In this document: one piece after another, positions 4,706-13,010 of the stretch
Numbering within the stretch: the stretch's first letter is position 1
Layout of the letters: each line of letters starts with the position of its first letter
Origin: an uncultured Collinsella sp.
Lineage (GTDB): Bacteria > Actinomycetota > Coriobacteriia > Coriobacteriales > Coriobacteriaceae
NCBI GenBank assembly: GCA_902493515.1
Contig: CABUPE010000031.1
Location: 1-27,282 of the forward strand
DNA: 27,282 nt
Reading direction: 5' to 3'
Notes under the pieces: model-generated
The model's input: the letters and a program-made list of their open reading frames with translations, nothing else
What the model was told of the DNA's origin: nothing
Database searches by the model: none
Position numbers and translations under genes: made by a program

Positions 4706-7474
4706 ATGCTGATGCTCAAAACCGTCACGGTACTCGAAGCCATCTCCAAGCGCCGCCGCACGGCGCGCCCTGCCGCTCATACCGGCCTGTCCAAGAACAC
4801 CATATTCGCCGCCACCCATAGTGCCGAGGACGCCCTCGTACTGCTTGACGCCACGGCAAACGGCCTCACCGTCGAGCAGGCAACTGAGCGCCTGAACGCC
4901 GTCGGCCCCAACACCATCGAGGCAACGACCAAAACGCTCGCCCGCCGCATCGCCGACGCGTTCATCGATCCCTTCGCCGGCATCCTCGCCGCGCTCGCAC
5001 TGGTCTCGCTCTACATCGACGTGCTCGCCGTGCCCGAACCGCAGCGCGACCCCTCCACGGTCATCGTCATCGGCACCATGCTGCTGGTATCGGGCGGCAT
5101 GAAGTTTATCCAGGAAGCCCGCAGCGGCAATGCGGCCGAGGCCCTCAAGGACCTGGTCTCCAACACTTGCACCGCCCTGCGCGACGGCGAGCGCATCGAG
5201 ATCCCCTTCGACGAGCTCGTCCCCGGCGATGTAATCCGTCTCTCTGCCGGCGATATGGTGCCAGCAGACGCCCGCATCATCACCGCGCGCGACCTGTTTG
5301 TGATCGAGTCCGCACTCACCGGCGAGAGCGAGGCCGTCGAGAAGACCACCGCCGTCACCGTCGTCGAGGGCGCCGACGGCTCCGCACTGCCACTCTCTGC
5401 CTGCAAGAACATCGTCTTTACCGGCACCTCCGTGCAAAACGGCGCCGCCATGGCGCTTGTCGTTGCCACCGGCTCGGACACCTACCTGGGCGGCATCGCC
5501 AAGATGCTCAACGGGCGCGGCGAAAAGAGCGCGTTTGACCGCGGCGTCTCGAGCGTCTCCATGCTGCTGGTGCGCCTGATGCTCGTTATGGCGCCGGCCG
5601 TCTTTGCCATCAACGCCGCCACCAAGGGCAACGTCATCGACGCGCTGCTGTTCGCCACGAGCGTGGCCGTGGGCATCACGCCGCAGATGCTTCCCGTCAT
5701 CGTGACCACGAGCCTGTCGCAGGGCGCCAAGGACCTCGCCCGTCGCCAGGTTATCGTCAAGGAGCTGCCGGCGATTCAAAACCTCGGAGCGATGGACGTC
5801 CTGTGCTGCGACAAGACCGGCACCCTCACCGAAGACCGCATCGTGCTCGAGCGCTACCTCAACACCGATGGCAACGAGGACGCGCGCGTGCTGCGCCATG
5901 CGTTTTTGAACAGCTTCTTCCAGACCGGCCTCAAAAATCTTATCGACCTGGCCGTAATCGACCGTGCCGATGTGACGCCCTCGACCGTCGCACCCGATTC
6001 CATGCTGGGCCAGAGCCTGCGCGACCGCTACACCAAGGTCGACGAGGTTCCCTTCGATTTCTCGCGCCGTCGCCTGAGCGTAGTTGTCGCCGACGCCCAA
6101 GGCAAAACCCAGATGGTTACCAAGGGCGCTGCCGAGGAAATGCTCGAGATCTGCTCCTTTGTCGAGATCGATGGCATCGCTCAGCCGCTCACCGACGAGA
6201 AGCTCGCCCAGATTCGCAAGCAGATCGCCGGACTTAACGCCGAGGGCCTACGCGTAATTGCCGTGGCGCAGAAGACCAATCCGCGCTGCGTGGGCGAGTT
6301 TGGCATCGCCGACGAGTGCGACATGGTGCTGATGGGCTTTTTGGCCTTCCTCGATCCGCCCAAAGCAAGTGCCGCGGGCGCCGTCGCCACCCTCGAGGCC
6401 AAGGGCGTGGCGGTCAAGGTCCTAACCGGCGACAACGACTGCGTCGCCGCCACCGTCTGCGAGCAGATTGGTATCGATGCGAGCAACGTCTTGCTCGGCT
6501 CCGAGATCGATGCGCTCGATGACGCCGAACTTGCCGAGCGCGCCGAGAAAACCCACCTCTTCGCCAAGCTCTCGCCGCTGCAGAAGGCGCGCCTGGTACG
6601 TGTCATGCGCGAGATGCTCGGCCACACCGTGGGCTTTATGGGCGACGGCATCAACGACGCCGCCGCCATGCGTGCGAGCGATTGCGGCATCTCGGTCGAT
6701 TCGGCCGTCGATATTGCCAAGGAATCCGCCGATATCATCTTGCTTCAGAAGGACCTGGGCGTGCTCGAGCGCGGCATCATCGAAGGCCGCCGCACTTACG
6801 GCAACCTGCTCAAGTACCTCAAGACCACGGTGAGCTCCAACTTTGGCAATGTGCTGTCCGTGACCGTCGCGAGCCTGTTCTTGCCGTTTTTGCCCATGAG
6901 CGCCCTGCAGCTGGTGCTGCTGTCGCTGGTCTACGAGATCGTGTGCATCGCGCTGCCGTGGGACACCGTCGATGACGCCTGGACTGCCCGCCCGCGTGCC
7001 TGGGACGCCGCGTCCATCAAGGGCTTTATGCTCGAGCTGGGCCCCGTGAGCTCGCTGTTTGACATCGTGACCTTCGCCGCGCTCTTCTTTGTCGTGTGCC
7101 CCGCCGCCGTGGACGCAAGCTGGTCCGAGCTTGCCGCCGCGGGCGACGTCGCGGGTATGGTGACCTTTGCTGCGCTCTTCCAGAGCGGCTGGTTTGTCGA
7201 GTCCATGTGGTCGCAGACACTCGTGGTCCACATGTTGCGCTCCCCGCATCTGCCGAGCCCGCGCGACCACGCCGCGCCCGCATTGTGCGTTCTTACCGTG
7301 CTGGGCCTGGCGCTCGTCACCTGGCTGCCGGCAAGCCCCATCGCCGATGCGCTCGGCCTCATGCCGCTGCCCACGAGCTTTTTTGGGCTGCTCATTGGCA
7401 TCGTTACCGCCTATATCGCGCTCACCCAGCTGGCAAAGCGCCGCTACATTGCCCGCCACGGCGAGCTGCTGTAG
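4706..7474 (+). CDS. mgtA: MgtA-like P-type Mg2+-importing ATPase
   Basis: This 922-aa integral membrane pump belongs to the P-type IIIB (Mg2+ transport) family. It has the actuator motif TGES (205-208), the phosphorylation site CCDKTGTLT with D369, the nucleotide-domain TGDN, and MGDGINDA at the hinge. C-terminal segments close to MgtA are visible (SNFGNVLSV, ALFQSGWF, SQTLVVHMLR). About ten membrane helices are expected. Odd points: the TM4 motif reads GITPQMLP where E. coli MgtA, from memory, has GLTPEMLP, and the TM6 segment reads LSLVYEIVC where MgtA has QNLMYDISQ. Several presumed ion ligands are therefore changed. The start at 4706 follows AAGGAGG by 5 bases; the ATG at 4712 is an alternative. 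A long leader with a small ORF precedes it. Magnesium import is likely, but the exact ion is less certain. Confidence 0.93.
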   Translation: MLMLKTVTVLEAISKRRRTARPAAHTGLSKNTIFAATHSAEDALVLLDATANGLTVEQATERLNAVGPNTIEATTKTLARRIADAFIDPFAGILAALALVSLYIDVLAVPEPQRDPSTVIVIGTMLLVSGGMKFIQEARSGNAAEALKDLVSNTCTALRDGERIEIPFDELVPGDVIRLSAGDMVPADARIITARDLFVIESALTGESEAVEKTTAVTVVEGADGSALPLSACKNIVFTGTSVQNGAAMALVVATGSDTYLGGIAKMLNGRGEKSAFDRGVSSVSMLLVRLMLVMAPAVFAINAATKGNVIDALLFATSVAVGITPQMLPVIVTTSLSQGAKDLARRQVIVKELPAIQNLGAMDVLCCDKTGTLTEDRIVLERYLNTDGNEDARVLRHAFLNSFFQTGLKNLIDLAVIDRADVTPSTVAPDSMLGQSLRDRYTKVDEVPFDFSRRRLSVVVADAQGKTQMVTKGAAEEMLEICSFVEIDGIAQPLTDEKLAQIRKQIAGLNAEGLRVIAVAQKTNPRCVGEFGIADECDMVLMGFLAFLDPPKASAAGAVATLEAKGVAVKVLTGDNDCVAATVCEQIGIDASNVLLGSEIDALDDAELAERAEKTHLFAKLSPLQKARLVRVMREMLGHTVGFMGDGINDAAAMRASDCGISVDSAVDIAKESADIILLQKDLGVLERGIIEGRRTYGNLLKYLKTTVSSNFGNVLSVTVASLFLPFLPMSALQLVLLSLVYEIVCIALPWDTVDDAWTARPRAWDAASIKGFMLELGPVSSLFDIVTFAALFFVVCPAAVDASWSELAAAGDVAGMVTFAALFQSGWFVESMWSQTLVVHMLRSPHLPSPRDHAAPALCVLTVLGLALVTWLPASPIADALGLMPLPTSFFGLLIGIVTAYIALTQLAKRRYIARHGELL

Positions 7475-7574
7475 CAAGTAGACGGAAAACACCCTGCCAG
7501 CTGCCGTTGCCACTACCACAGCTGCCAACGCCGCTGCCGTTGCCTCTGCCGCCGCCGCAGTCTATCCCCCCAGC

Positions 7575-7641
7575 AGTTGCGGTGGAATAGTTCCTGTTTA
7601 AAGCCCCGTGACTTTAATTTAGGGACTATTCCACCGCAACT
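7575..7641. repeat. Long palindrome family F between convergent genes
   Basis: Arms of 20 bp (7575-7594 with 7622-7641) carry GCGGTGGAATAGT and its complement, with one T-G wobble. An inner TTAAAG/CTTTAA pair continues the stem. It separates mgtA (plus) from the LuxR gene (minus) and could terminate both, although no clean T-run follows. The 100 bases before it are low-complexity GCCGTTGCC-type repeats. Confidence 0.8.
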
Positions 7642-7655
7642 TATTGGGAGATTAC

Positions 7656-9200
7656 CTAGTCCTTGGGTGTCCAGGACCAGAAGAAGTTGATAAGGGCCAC
7701 GCGCGAGGCGGTGCCGGTCTTTTTGTTGATCGAGGTAATGTGGCGATAGAGCGTGGAGCGCGAAAGGAAAAGCGTTGTGGCGATGTCCTGAACGCTCTGG
7801 TCCGAAACGACCAAGACCTCAAGAATATCGTGCTCGCGCTCTGTAAGCCCAAAGGTGGCGACGAAGGCATCAAGGCGCTCATCGGGCGTGAGCTCCGCTG
7901 CCTCCACGGGCTCGGGGTCGGAGCATGCAGACGCAAGATCTGCACCAAGATCGTCGGTGGCAAGCGGCAGTCCGTCCCGCATCGCGGCATCATCGGCTCG
8001 TTGCCCCAACTGCCCCAGCAGCGTAATCGCAATGCCCACAAACATCACGAGCGCCGCACCGACCGCAGCCAGCACATTTTGACTCGAGATAATCGCCACT
8101 GCCGGCGCCGTCACGAACATCGAGCACACGTTGTTGACGACGCGACCCATGCACGGCCAAAAATATGACCAGCGCGCATAGAGCGAGACGGCGGCATATT
8201 TTGTGGTAAAGAACACCACGAAAAAGCCCGAGCCCAGATAAAAGATGATCGTGGCAGCAAGCTCGTTGCCGCCATTGCCATCGACGATGAGCACAAAGAA
8301 CGAAAGCGTGGACAGTATGGCGGCACACGTCATGCCGATATTCATATACGAGCGGCCGTGCAGGTCAAATAGTGCGCCAGCGACCAACGAGCTCACGACA
8401 AGCAGCAGGCGCAGCCAATCGCCCAAATCGACGGCTCCGACAGCATGCAGGGTCGTGAAGCCCGCGTTGAGAGCGGCGAATATGCTGGAAAGATACGCCG
8501 TCGCCACGGTCAGGCGAACTACGGCGCGACGGAATGCCGCCTTTGCCTCGGGATCGTCATGCCACTTGGCGCCATATTCCAGAGCATCTACCGAAAGCCC
8601 GGCAGCACTGGGTTCAAAGTTGGGATCGGACTCGTCGCGCAGCTTGGCGCGTCGGGCACCGTGGAGCAACGCCACCTGCGCGATCGCACAGACGACCAGA
8701 ACAGCCTGCTGAGGAATGCCGACAGGCATCACCATGTGGTTGAGAACCTGCACCAGAACGCCCATGGCGTAAGAAAGTGCGGCGGCGCGCGCCAAGCAGG
8801 GCGTTCGCGCAAAGCGCCTCGCAAAATTTGCATGAGCAGTCGATCCGCAGTAGCCCAGCGCGCAGCACGCCACCAAACCGCCGGCAATTACCACCTCAAC
8901 CTGAACCGCCATAATCAACAGCAGCAATGCCGCCACCAGCAAAACGCCCGTGACGTCACTCGTTGCGTCGATAACATGGGGACGGCGATAGTACAGAATG
9001 GGACGCACAAAAAAGCCAATCACGCTCGCGCCGATGACAAGGCTCTCATAAATAACGACCTCGTTCGGAGACACGAACTCGGCCATGCGCACATCAAAAA
9101 GATACTCGCACGCCAAAAACGTGAAGAAGAACAGCGCCAGGCATATAATCTCCCGAATGCCCCGACGCAAATATGCGGTTGTGTCTCCCATGCCCCTCAT
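7656..9200 (-). CDS. Membrane-spanning LuxR-family transcriptional regulator
   Basis: This encodes 514 aa. The first ~400 residues are a series of hydrophobic segments (about 10-12 helices, transporter-like). The C-terminus (about 451-514) is a LuxR/NarL DNA-binding domain: GLTEREHDILEVL, then SVQDIATTLFLSRSTLYRHI. Such membrane-anchored LuxR proteins are abundant in Coriobacteriia, where they probably sense a small molecule through the membrane part. I chose the ATG at 9200, preceded by TGGGGG; an upstream TTG at 9221 has no ribosome-binding site, and the ATG at 9191 is an alternative. No transporter or enzyme gene lies adjacent on the same strand, so its target cannot be read from context. 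Confidence 0.9.
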   Translation of the reverse strand: MRGMGDTTAYLRRGIREIICLALFFFTFLACEYLFDVRMAEFVSPNEVVIYESLVIGASVIGFFVRPILYYRRPHVIDATSDVTGVLLVAALLLLIMAVQVEVVIAGGLVACCALGYCGSTAHANFARRFARTPCLARAAALSYAMGVLVQVLNHMVMPVGIPQQAVLVVCAIAQVALLHGARRAKLRDESDPNFEPSAAGLSVDALEYGAKWHDDPEAKAAFRRAVVRLTVATAYLSSIFAALNAGFTTLHAVGAVDLGDWLRLLLVVSSLVAGALFDLHGRSYMNIGMTCAAILSTLSFFVLIVDGNGGNELAATIIFYLGSGFFVVFFTTKYAAVSLYARWSYFWPCMGRVVNNVCSMFVTAPAVAIISSQNVLAAVGAALVMFVGIAITLLGQLGQRADDAAMRDGLPLATDDLGADLASACSDPEPVEAAELTPDERLDAFVATFGLTEREHDILEVLVVSDQSVQDIATTLFLSRSTLYRHITSINKKTGTASRVALINFFWSWTPKD

Positions 9201-9230
9201 GATTAACCCCCAGCCGCTCAATTGTCTGGA

Positions 9231-9259
9231 AATCTATTTTAATAAAGAACCAGTCTCAA
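9231..9259 (-). promoter_or_regulatory. Putative promoter of the LuxR-family gene
   Basis: On the minus strand TTGAGA (9259-9254) and TAGATT (9236-9231) are spaced 17 bases apart, about 31 bases upstream of the chosen start. The match to sigma-70-type boxes is moderate. Confidence 0.4.
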
Positions 9260-9365
9260 TATCGAAGCCAGGCTCGAAATGTTGCCAATTCGACCCCAGC
9301 CGTCCACATCACGCCGCGATTTTGAGCCGCATGGACCAGAAGGGACGCGCGCGATCTCTAGCTCG

Positions 9366-9416
9366 GCCAGGAGTGTCCCCAACTACCACTCATTTAAGTA
9401 CGTCCCCAATGAGTGG
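9366..9416. repeat. GTCCCC-type palindromic repeat
   Basis: A 9-bp inverted repeat (9386-9394 with 9408-9416) encloses a spacer containing ACGTCCCC, shared with the 3358-3413 palindrome. Just before it, the 19-mer at 9366-9384 (GCCAGGAGTGTCCCCAACT) recurs with one mismatch on the minus strand at 27053-27071. The rest of the gap 9201-9561 holds only promoter-scale signals and no gene. Confidence 0.6.
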
Positions 9417-9515
9417 CCGAAGAGTGTCCCCGGCGTCCAATCAAAAAATGGGCCATGTGTCCCAGTTGTGGAGACTCCTTGAGCCGTCTGGGTATCGCGA
9501 AGAATCGCACACTCC

Positions 9516-9553
9516 CCCATCATCAAAAGTGACACACGCTACCTGTTGATGGG
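9516..9553 (+). promoter_or_regulatory. Inverted repeat reaching the DUF4428 gene ribosome-binding site
   Basis: CCCATCA (9516-9522) can pair with TGATGGG (9547-9553), which overlaps the first bases of the GGGAGG Shine-Dalgarno (9551-9556) of the next gene. It could hide the site in a folded leader; the stem is only 7 bp with a 24-base loop, so this is weak. Confidence 0.25.
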
Positions 9554-9561
9554 AGGCAGCC

Positions 9562-10299
9562 ATGGGCTTCTTTGACAAGATGTTCGAGAAGAAAGAGTGC
9601 GCGATTTGCGGTACCGAGCTGGGACTTCTAGGTAAGACAAAAATCAATGAAGGCTACCTGTGCAAAGAGTGCGCCGGCAAGCTCTCCCCCTACTTTCACG
9701 GCTATCGCTCCAGCACCGCGGACGATATCCGTGAGCAACTCGCCTACCGCGAGGCCAACGCCGAACGCCTGTCTTCGTTCAACCCCACGCGCACGCTTTC
9801 TGCCGGGCGCACCAATATTATGCTCGATGAGGACGCGGGCCTGCTGATCATCACTTCGCAGAGCCGCTGGCGCGACGCCAATCCCGACATCATCGAGTTC
9901 TCGCAGGTACTCGGCTGCGATATGGATATCGACGAGCAACGCACCGAGATCTATCGCGAGACCAAGGACGGCGAGCGCGAGAGCTACAACCCGCCGCGCT
10001 ACGACCTGGATTGCGACTTTAATCTGACCATCCACGTCAACACGCCGTACTTTACCGAGATCAACCTGCGCGTGAACGACTCCACCATCGATCAGCGCGG
10101 CTCCATCGAATATCGCGAGGCCAAGCGCCAGGCAACCGAAGTCCGCGATGCGCTGGTGCAGCTGCGCCAGGAGACGCGCGACAGCGTCGTGGCCGCCAAA
10201 GCCCCCAAGACCGCGGTGACCTGCCCCTTCTGCGGAGCCACCACCATTCCCGATGCCAGCGGGCGCTGCGAATACTGCGGCGGCGCCATCGGCGCATAG
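9562..10299 (+). CDS. DUF4428-type protein with two zinc ribbons
   Basis: This encodes 245 aa and is predicted cytoplasmic. The N-terminal zinc knuckle (C13, C16, C34, C37; ECAICGTELG and CKECAGKL) after MGFFDKMF is typical of DUF4428. The middle is a PH-like region (LDEDAGLLIITSQSRW) of the kind that follows DUF4428 in other proteins. A second rubredoxin-like ribbon ends the protein (C221, C224, C236, C239). GGGAGG lies 5 bases before the ATG. It is the first gene of a plus-strand cluster of zinc-ribbon and SPFH proteins (24 bases to the next gene). The function is unknown; a role in membrane-associated protein assembly is inferred from its neighbours. Confidence 0.85.
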   Translation: MGFFDKMFEKKECAICGTELGLLGKTKINEGYLCKECAGKLSPYFHGYRSSTADDIREQLAYREANAERLSSFNPTRTLSAGRTNIMLDEDAGLLIITSQSRWRDANPDIIEFSQVLGCDMDIDEQRTEIYRETKDGERESYNPPRYDLDCDFNLTIHVNTPYFTEINLRVNDSTIDQRGSIEYREAKRQATEVRDALVQLRQETRDSVVAAKAPKTAVTCPFCGATTIPDASGRCEYCGGAIGA

Positions 10300-10323
10300 C
10301 CTCCGGCAGCGAAAGGACCGATC

Positions 10324-11646
10324 ATGGCCTTTGAGAGCATCAACTATCAATGCCCCGCGTGTGGCGGCCCCCTTCACTTTGCCAGTGCCGAGCAAAAGCT
10401 CGTCTGCGACTACTGCGATTCTCGTTTTGAAGTCGAAGAAGTCGAGGCCCTCTATCGCGAGCGCCAGGACAAGGCAGATGCCAAAGCCGATGCAGCAGCC
10501 GCAACGCCCAAGCCCGTCGCCGACGACGCGGTGCAGGAACTCGCCCAAAACGCCGGCTACATCTGCTCGTCGTGCGGCGCCGAGCTCGTGTCCGACGGCA
10601 CCGTCGCCGTCACCACATGCCCGTACTGCGGCAACTCCGCCGTGGCGCCCGGCCAGCTCTCTGGCGACTTCTCGCCCGACCTGGTGATTCCGTTTAAGCT
10701 CGGGCGCGATGACGTCACGGCCGCACTCAAGGAACACTACAAGGGCAAGATCTTGCTGCCCAAGAGCTTTGTCACCGGCAACCACATCGACGAGGTCCAA
10801 GGTGTCTACGTGCCGTTTTGGCTCTACGGCGCCCGCGTTGACGGCGAAGTGTACTTTGACGCGACCAACGAGACCGTGACCGAGGAATCCGACCGCACCG
10901 TCACGACCACCGACCACTACGATGCCTATCGCAAGGGCAATATCTCGTTTAAGCGCGTGCCCGTCGACGGATCATCCAAGATGCCCGACGGCCACATGGA
11001 CGCCATCGAGCCGTTTGACTACGACGCACTGCGTCCGTTCTCGGTCGCATATATGCCCGGCTACATCGCCAACCGTTACGACGAGGACTGCGAGACCTGC
11101 AAGGCGCGCGCCGAGCGCCGCATGGAAGAAAGCACGATCTCGGCCCTGCGCGAGACCGTCGTCGACGAATACGACGATGCCACGGTCGAAAGCAAGCAGC
11201 TCGACTACACCTGGGAAGACAGCGACTACGCCCTGTTCCCCGTCTGGATGCTCTCCACCTCGTGGAACGGCAAGAGCTACCTGTTTGCCATGAATGGCCA
11301 GACCGGCCGCTTGGTCGGCGAGCTCCCCTGCTCCAAGCCCAAGCTCGCCATCGCCTCGGTGCTGTTCTTCGTGATCGGATTTATCCTCTCCCAGATTCTC
11401 TTTATGGGGGAATACGCCTTCGATCCGGATTACCTCACCTTTGATATCGAGGGCATCCTCATCAACGTCATCGCGCCGCTGATCATCGTGATTATCGGAG
11501 ACGTGCTACTGGTAGGCCAGCTCAAGACGGCCAACGAAGCAACCTGTGCCGATGAGTATTGTGGTGAGCTCGACCTGACCGAGAAGCACGACACCTTCAG
11601 CCACACCGAGACCACCGTTGTCATGAAAGACGACAAGGACGACTAA
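10324..11646 (+). CDS. YdjG-like zinc-ribbon membrane protein
   Basis: This encodes 440 aa. Two TFIIB-like zinc ribbons occur at C10/C13/C28/C31 and C81/C84/C99/C102, joined by an Ala-rich linker. A globular middle region includes VQGVYVPFWLYGARVDG. Two membrane helices (about 341-361 and 377-399) and a short charged tail close the protein. This layout matches Bacillus YdjG, which helps place the SPFH protein YdjI at the membrane in the pspA-ydjGHI operon. Proteins of this type are sometimes mislabelled as PriA helicase because of the ribbons; no helicase motif is present. It is followed 48 bases later by a YdjI-like gene, which supports the assignment. Confidence 0.85.
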   Translation: MAFESINYQCPACGGPLHFASAEQKLVCDYCDSRFEVEEVEALYRERQDKADAKADAAAATPKPVADDAVQELAQNAGYICSSCGAELVSDGTVAVTTCPYCGNSAVAPGQLSGDFSPDLVIPFKLGRDDVTAALKEHYKGKILLPKSFVTGNHIDEVQGVYVPFWLYGARVDGEVYFDATNETVTEESDRTVTTTDHYDAYRKGNISFKRVPVDGSSKMPDGHMDAIEPFDYDALRPFSVAYMPGYIANRYDEDCETCKARAERRMEESTISALRETVVDEYDDATVESKQLDYTWEDSDYALFPVWMLSTSWNGKSYLFAMNGQTGRLVGELPCSKPKLAIASVLFFVIGFILSQILFMGEYAFDPDYLTFDIEGILINVIAPLIIVIIGDVLLVGQLKTANEATCADEYCGELDLTEKHDTFSHTETTVVMKDDKDD

Positions 11647-11694
11647 GCAATCCAACCAATACCACCTGGCCTTTGACGAGAAAGGAAGATCACC

Positions 11695-12930
11695 ATGGGA
11701 CTCTTGAAAGCTGGATTGGGAGCTGCCGGCGGCGTCATGGCCGACCAGTGGAAGGAATTTATCTACTGCGAATCGATGCCTGCTGACGTCTTGGCCTGCA
11801 AGGGCAGCAAACGCACCGGTGGCCGCAGCTCCAACACGCGCGGCGAGGACAACGTCATCTCCAACGGCTCGGTCATCGCCGTCAACGACGGCCAGGGCAT
11901 GCTCGTGGTGCAAAACGGCAAGATCATCGAAGTCGCGCTGGAGCCCGGTGAGTTTGTCTTTGACACCGGCAGCGAGCCGAGCGTCTTTAGCGGCAACCTG
12001 GGCGATTCCATCAAGGAGACCTTCGCCAATATCGGCAGCCGCTTTACCTTTGGCGGCGACGCGGGCAAGGACCAGCGCGTCTACTTCATCAACACCAAGG
12101 AGATCATCGGCAACAAGTACGGCACCGCCTCACCCGTGCCCTTCCGCGTGGTCGATAACAACATCGGCTTGGACGTTGACATCTCCGTGCGCTGCAACGG
12201 CGAGTATTCGTACCGCATCACCAACCCGCTGCTGTTCTACACCAACGTATGCGGCAACGTGACCGATAGCTACACGCGCGACAAGATCGACAGCCAGCTT
12301 AAGTCCGAGCTGCTCACCGCCCTGCAGCCCGCCTTTGCCAAGATCTCGGAGATGGGCATCCGCTACAGCGCCATCCCCGGCCACACCACCGAGCTCGCCC
12401 GTGCGCTCAACGAGGTCCTCTCTGCCGACTGGCGCGACCTGCGTGGTGTCGAGATTGTGAGCTTTGGCGTCAACTCCATCGCCGCCTCGCAAGAAGACGA
12501 GCAGATGATCAAGGACCTGCAGAAAGCCGCGGTCATGCGCGATCCCACCATGGCAGCCGCCAACATTGCCAGCGCCCAGAGCGACGCAATGCGCGCGGCA
12601 GCCGCCAACCCCAACGGCGCGATGGCAGGCTTTATGGGCATGGGCATGGCAGGTGGCATGGGCGGCATGAACGCCAGCCAGCTGTTCGCCGCCGGCCAGG
12701 CACAGCAGCAGGCTGCCCCGCAGCCGGCTCCGACTCCCGCACCGGCTCCTGCCGCCGCACCTGCGACCGGCGCATGGACCTGCAGCTGCGGCGCCACCAA
12801 CACCGGCAAGTTCTGCTCCGAGCGCGGTAGTCCCGCACCCGCCCCGGCACCGGCCAAGTGGTTCTGCCCCAACTGCGGCAGCGAAAACGGCGGCAAGTTC
12901 TGCAGCAACTGCGGAACGCCCCGGCCCTAG
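11695..12930 (+). CDS. YdjI-like SPFH-domain protein with zinc-ribbon tail
   Basis: This encodes 411 aa. An SPFH (stomatin/flotillin-like) domain spans about residues 15-270, beginning with the family's typical start (ADQWKEFIYCESMPADVL). A Gly/Met-rich stretch and an Ala/Pro linker follow. Two zinc ribbons end the protein. The last is intact (C391, C394, C403, C406). In the first (C363, C365, C374) the final cysteine is replaced by arginine (R377, codon CGC at 12823, one transition from TGC). No membrane helix is present, so recruitment probably depends on the upstream YdjG-like protein. In Bacillus, YdjI recruits PspA to stressed membranes; no pspA is nearby here. An AAAGGAAG ribosome-binding site precedes the ATG. 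Confidence 0.88.
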   Translation: MGLLKAGLGAAGGVMADQWKEFIYCESMPADVLACKGSKRTGGRSSNTRGEDNVISNGSVIAVNDGQGMLVVQNGKIIEVALEPGEFVFDTGSEPSVFSGNLGDSIKETFANIGSRFTFGGDAGKDQRVYFINTKEIIGNKYGTASPVPFRVVDNNIGLDVDISVRCNGEYSYRITNPLLFYTNVCGNVTDSYTRDKIDSQLKSELLTALQPAFAKISEMGIRYSAIPGHTTELARALNEVLSADWRDLRGVEIVSFGVNSIAASQEDEQMIKDLQKAAVMRDPTMAAANIASAQSDAMRAAAANPNGAMAGFMGMGMAGGMGGMNASQLFAAGQAQQQAAPQPAPTPAPAPAAAPATGAWTCSCGATNTGKFCSERGSPAPAPAPAKWFCPNCGSENGGKFCSNCGTPRP

Positions 12931-13010
12931 CCCCTCTATCTGGTAATTGGCGGGGGATCCGCCACCCCCGCATTTGCTTCTATGGGTTTTCACACAAGAA
13001 GGAGGACACC

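Noticed and set aside
4679..6100. 473-aa open frame opposite mgtA
   Set aside because: It is antisense to a clearly functional P-type ATPase. Its composition (rich in G, H, D, Q) is that of a GC-rich shadow frame, with no family motif.
9628..10917. 429-aa open frame opposite the DUF4428 and YdjG-like genes
   Set aside because: It is antisense to two genes with conserved zinc ribbons and is repetitive in shadow-type residues.
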